Shown: piece by piece, positions 62,193 to 64,000 of the stretch
Position numbering within the stretch: position 1 is the first letter of the stretch
How the letters are laid out: each line of letters opens with the position of its first letter
Assembly: GCA_900551075.1 (NCBI GenBank)
Contig: URVB01000008.1
Location: 50,424-114,423, forward strand
From: an uncultured Blautia sp.
GTDB taxonomy: Bacteria > Bacillota > Clostridia > Lachnospirales > Lachnospiraceae
DNA: 64,000 nucleotides
Reading direction: 5' to 3'
Notes under the pieces: generated by a model
The model's database searches: none
Told to the model about the DNA's origin: nothing
Seen by the model: the letters and a program-made list of their open reading frames with translations, nothing else
Made by a program: the position numbers and the translations under genes

Positions 62193-62221
62193 TTGATTTA
62201 AAATCTGTTTCTGTTTATACT
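62193..62221 (+). promoter_or_regulatory. Promoter of the GNAT-DUF2156 unit
   Basis: TTGATT (62193-62198), 17 bp, TATACT (62216-62221). The ATG at 62249 lies 27 bases further on, behind AAAGGAGGAAA. Confidence 0.7.
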
Positions 62222-62248
62222 GATACAAGACAATCAAAGGAGGAAATC

Positions 62249-63106
62249 ATGATTCGTCATGCACAGTATGCGGATATTTTCCGTCTGAAAGAAATTTGGC
62301 AGGAAGTATTCGGAAATGAAGGGAATTTTGCAGAAGATTATTTTGCTCATGCTTTTTCCGGGGAAGAGACGCTCTGCTACATGGAAAACGGACAGGCTGT
62401 GGCGATGCTTTATATGCTGCCCTGCCGGATTGCCCCAGACCATGGCAAAACGGAAGGGGTATTACATCCTGACCGGTGCATTTGCGGGGGCAATCGTGGC
62501 ATACCTGAAAAGGCGTATTATTTTTATGCTTTGGCAACTGTAGAGCAATGTCGCGGCAGAGGGATTATGGGAAAGCTGATTCGTTATGCACAGGAGGAAA
62601 TAATAGCAAAGGGATGCCGTACGGTTTTTTTGATTCCTGCTTCGGAAAGCCTTTTGTCCTACTATGAGCGGTTCGGATTTGATCAGGTGGTCTGTCCGGT
62701 GACTTATGTTCTTAAGCGGGAAGATCCGAAGAAGGCCTTGGAGGAAGCTATGGGTGTTTCTTTGGAAGAGGCTTCCTTGGAGGATAGAATGACACTTGGC
62801 CTGCGGCTGGATTGGATTGCCGCAAACAGGAATGTGGTTTTTTCAGATAGGCTGGAGGGCTTTTACAGGAAACGGAGTATGCAGGAAAAGGAAAGCTTCT
62901 TTTGGAAGCTTGTCAGGGGCCGGAAAACGGTGGGCTTCCTGGAGGGCAACCTGGAAAAGGACCAAATACGAATCAGAAATTATGGAATGGATTTTGGATT
63001 CACTGCAGGTTTGCCGAAGGGTTTGTTTATCGAAGAAAAAGACAGAAAGATTGCCGTCCAAAGTACGGACGTATGGAAGCATATACAGGGGTTTATTCCC
63101 GACTAA
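62249..63106 (+). CDS. GNAT-family N-acetyltransferase
   Basis: 285 residues. The acetyl-CoA-binding motif ALATVEQCRGRGIMGKLIRY lies near residue 90-110, followed by FLIPASESLLSYYERFGFDQ. The longer C-terminal part resembles the sterol-carrier-like domain of Eis-type enhanced acetyltransferases, but weakly. The substrate is unknown. The next gene starts about 20 bases later and is functionally of the same broad class. Confidence 0.85.
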   Translation: MIRHAQYADIFRLKEIWQEVFGNEGNFAEDYFAHAFSGEETLCYMENGQAVAMLYMLPCRIAPDHGKTEGVLHPDRCICGGNRGIPEKAYYFYALATVEQCRGRGIMGKLIRYAQEEIIAKGCRTVFLIPASESLLSYYERFGFDQVVCPVTYVLKREDPKKALEEAMGVSLEEASLEDRMTLGLRLDWIAANRNVVFSDRLEGFYRKRSMQEKESFFWKLVRGRKTVGFLEGNLEKDQIRIRNYGMDFGFTAGLPKGLFIEEKDRKIAVQSTDVWKHIQGFIPD

Positions 63107-63126
63107 TGAAAGATGAGGAGATTGCA

Positions 63127-63946
63127 ATGCAATTTAAAAAAGTATCAATGGAACATATGGCGGAAATAAAAAAGTATTTGAATCAATCCGGAAACAGGGG
63201 CTGTAATTACAGTGTCGGAAACATCATCATTTGGGGAGAGGATTTGGACCTGTCTTATACGGTCATCGGAGACAGCATTGTATTCCGCACGATTACCGGG
63301 GAACAGGCCATTTATCACATTGCGGAATATACCACGGATTTCCCATATGTGATACAGCAGCTTACGGAAGATGCCGGAAGCCTCCAAAAAAGCGTACGGT
63401 TTGCAGATTTGAGCAGGGAGATGGCAGATGCATTGGAGGAAGCTTATCCCTCCGTATACAGAACAGAGTTTGACAGAGATGGAAGCGACTATGTTTATGA
63501 GGTAAATGCGCTTGCGTCTTTAAGCGGAAAAAAATATCATAAAAAGAAAAATCATGTAAACCGTTTTAAAAAGAATTATGCATTTACTTATGAGGAACTG
63601 ACGGCGGAAAACATACCGGAATGTATCCAAATGGCAGAAAAATGGAGAGAAAGCAGGGAGATGAATGATTCACTGCGTGCGGAAGCCAGGGCACTGGAAC
63701 GGGCCTTCCGGTATTATGAGGAGCTTGGCTTTAAAGGGGGAGTTCTGCGCGTGGAAGGCAGGGTGGCTGCCTTTACCTTTGGAGAGGCTGTGACTGAGGA
63801 TACCTTTGTGACGCATTTTGAAAAGGCGCTGGATGACATACCGGAATTGTATGCGGTGATGAATCAGCAGTTTGCGGAGCATGCACTTGCTGCATATCAG
63901 TATGTAAACCGTGAAGAGGATTTGGGCGTAGAAGGTCTCCGAAAGG
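63127..63946 (+). CDS. DUF2156 (phosphatidylglycerol lysyltransferase C-domain-like) protein, truncated by contig end
   Basis: About 273 residues are present. The pattern NYSVGNIIIWGEDLDLSYTV, GKKYHKKKNHVNRFKKNYAF and YQYVNREEDLGVEGLRK is typical of the GNAT-like DUF2156 family related to MprF and FemX aminoacyl-tRNA-using transferases. ATG 63127 is preferred (GAGGAG upstream); a longer frame back to 62902 overlaps the GNAT gene. The true sequence ends at 63946. The following codons, reading IGRASCRERV, come from adapter and are not part of the protein. About 30 residues are probably missing. Confidence 0.88.
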
Positions 63947-64000
63947 AGATCGGAAGAGCGTCGTGTAGGGAAAGAGTGTAGATCTCGGTGGTCGCCGTAT
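63947..64000 (+). other. Illumina TruSeq adapter sequence (assembly artefact)
   Basis: The bases from AGATCGGAAGAGCGTCGTGT onward match the reverse complement of the Illumina universal adapter for 54 bases up to the window end. This is not genomic DNA. The protein tail GRASCRERV encoded here is a known hallmark of this contamination. Confidence 0.98.

Noticed and set aside
62902..63126. Upstream extension of the DUF2156 gene
   Set aside because: It overlaps the GNAT gene in another frame; the family pattern starts at the ATG 63127 with a good SD.
63947..63981. C-terminal residues IGRASCRERV of the last protein
   Set aside because: Encoded by adapter sequence, not by the genome.
1..64000. 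CRISPR arrays, tRNA or rRNA genes, prophage
   Set aside because: No regularly spaced repeats, cloverleaf-like segments, rRNA signatures or phage structural genes were recognised by eye; a tRNAscan or CRISPR search would settle this.

Overview
The window looks like part of a gut Lachnospiraceae (Firmicutes, Clostridia) contig, probably close to Blautia, Dorea or Ruminococcus gnavus. The clues are strong Shine-Dalgarno sites, sigma-A promoters, an agr-type peptide signalling system, a ruminococcin/salivaricin-like lanthipeptide locus, a fused potCD gene, GH42 and GH2 beta-galactosidase genes, larBC and many sugar ABC transporters. The genus cannot be fixed from sequence alone. No rRNA, tRNA or CRISPR array was seen. 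The last 54 bases are Illumina adapter, so the true contig stops at 63946.

Layout. (1) 1-8300: a sugar-isomerase-like gene, a small XRE/zinc-ribbon regulator and a YoaP-type acetyltransferase, then a graveyard. The graveyard holds a broken agrC-like kinase, an asnA fragment, an IS3 remnant fused to a sugar-binding protein, and two permease genes, one with an internal stop and one with a lost start codon. (2) 8300-16950: an AT-rich signalling and lanthipeptide island with vanZ-like, agrD, agrB, an XRE regulator, an unknown gene, a LytTR response regulator, an AgrC-like kinase, an unlisted 50-residue lanthipeptide precursor, lanM and a small unknown gene. Direct repeats spaced for a LytTR regulator lie upstream of the precursor, and a hairpin terminator separates it from lanM. 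(3) 17200-28350: a nucleotide-sugar cluster with a full GDP-glycero-manno-heptose route (gmhA, hddA, hddC-gmhB). It also has a GDP-sugar dehydratase/epimerase-like gene, a NeuB-SAF-isomerase fusion, two VOC proteins, an MFS carrier, an RpiR regulator, an acetyltransferase, a HAD phosphatase and a nitroreductase. hddC and gmhB are joined across a canonical A AAA AAG slippery heptamer.

(4) 28400-36980: beta-galactoside use: two AraC regulators, a lacZ remnant lacking its catalytic barrel, a three-gene ABC importer and a GH42 beta-galactosidase. (5) 37070-46035: a polyamine importer (regulator, potA with an Ig-like insertion, potB, potCD), a secreted nuclease, a DUF445 protein and a large membrane protein. 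(6) 46150-56725: a glycoside or cyclitol catabolic regulon. Its LacI regulator carries a second domain copied from the substrate-binding protein of the neighbouring ABC importer. Three TTGCGCAA operators sit at three near-consensus promoters and tie together two oxidoreductases, two TIM-barrel isomerase-like proteins and the importer. (7) 56826-63946: a LysR regulator and chromate-transporter pair, larB-larC behind a hairpin leader, a patatin phospholipase, a GNAT protein and a truncated DUF2156 protein.

The strongest candidates for new biology are the agr-controlled lanthipeptide locus (2), the frameshift-joined heptose cluster (3), and the regulator that has captured a copy of its transporter's binding protein (6).
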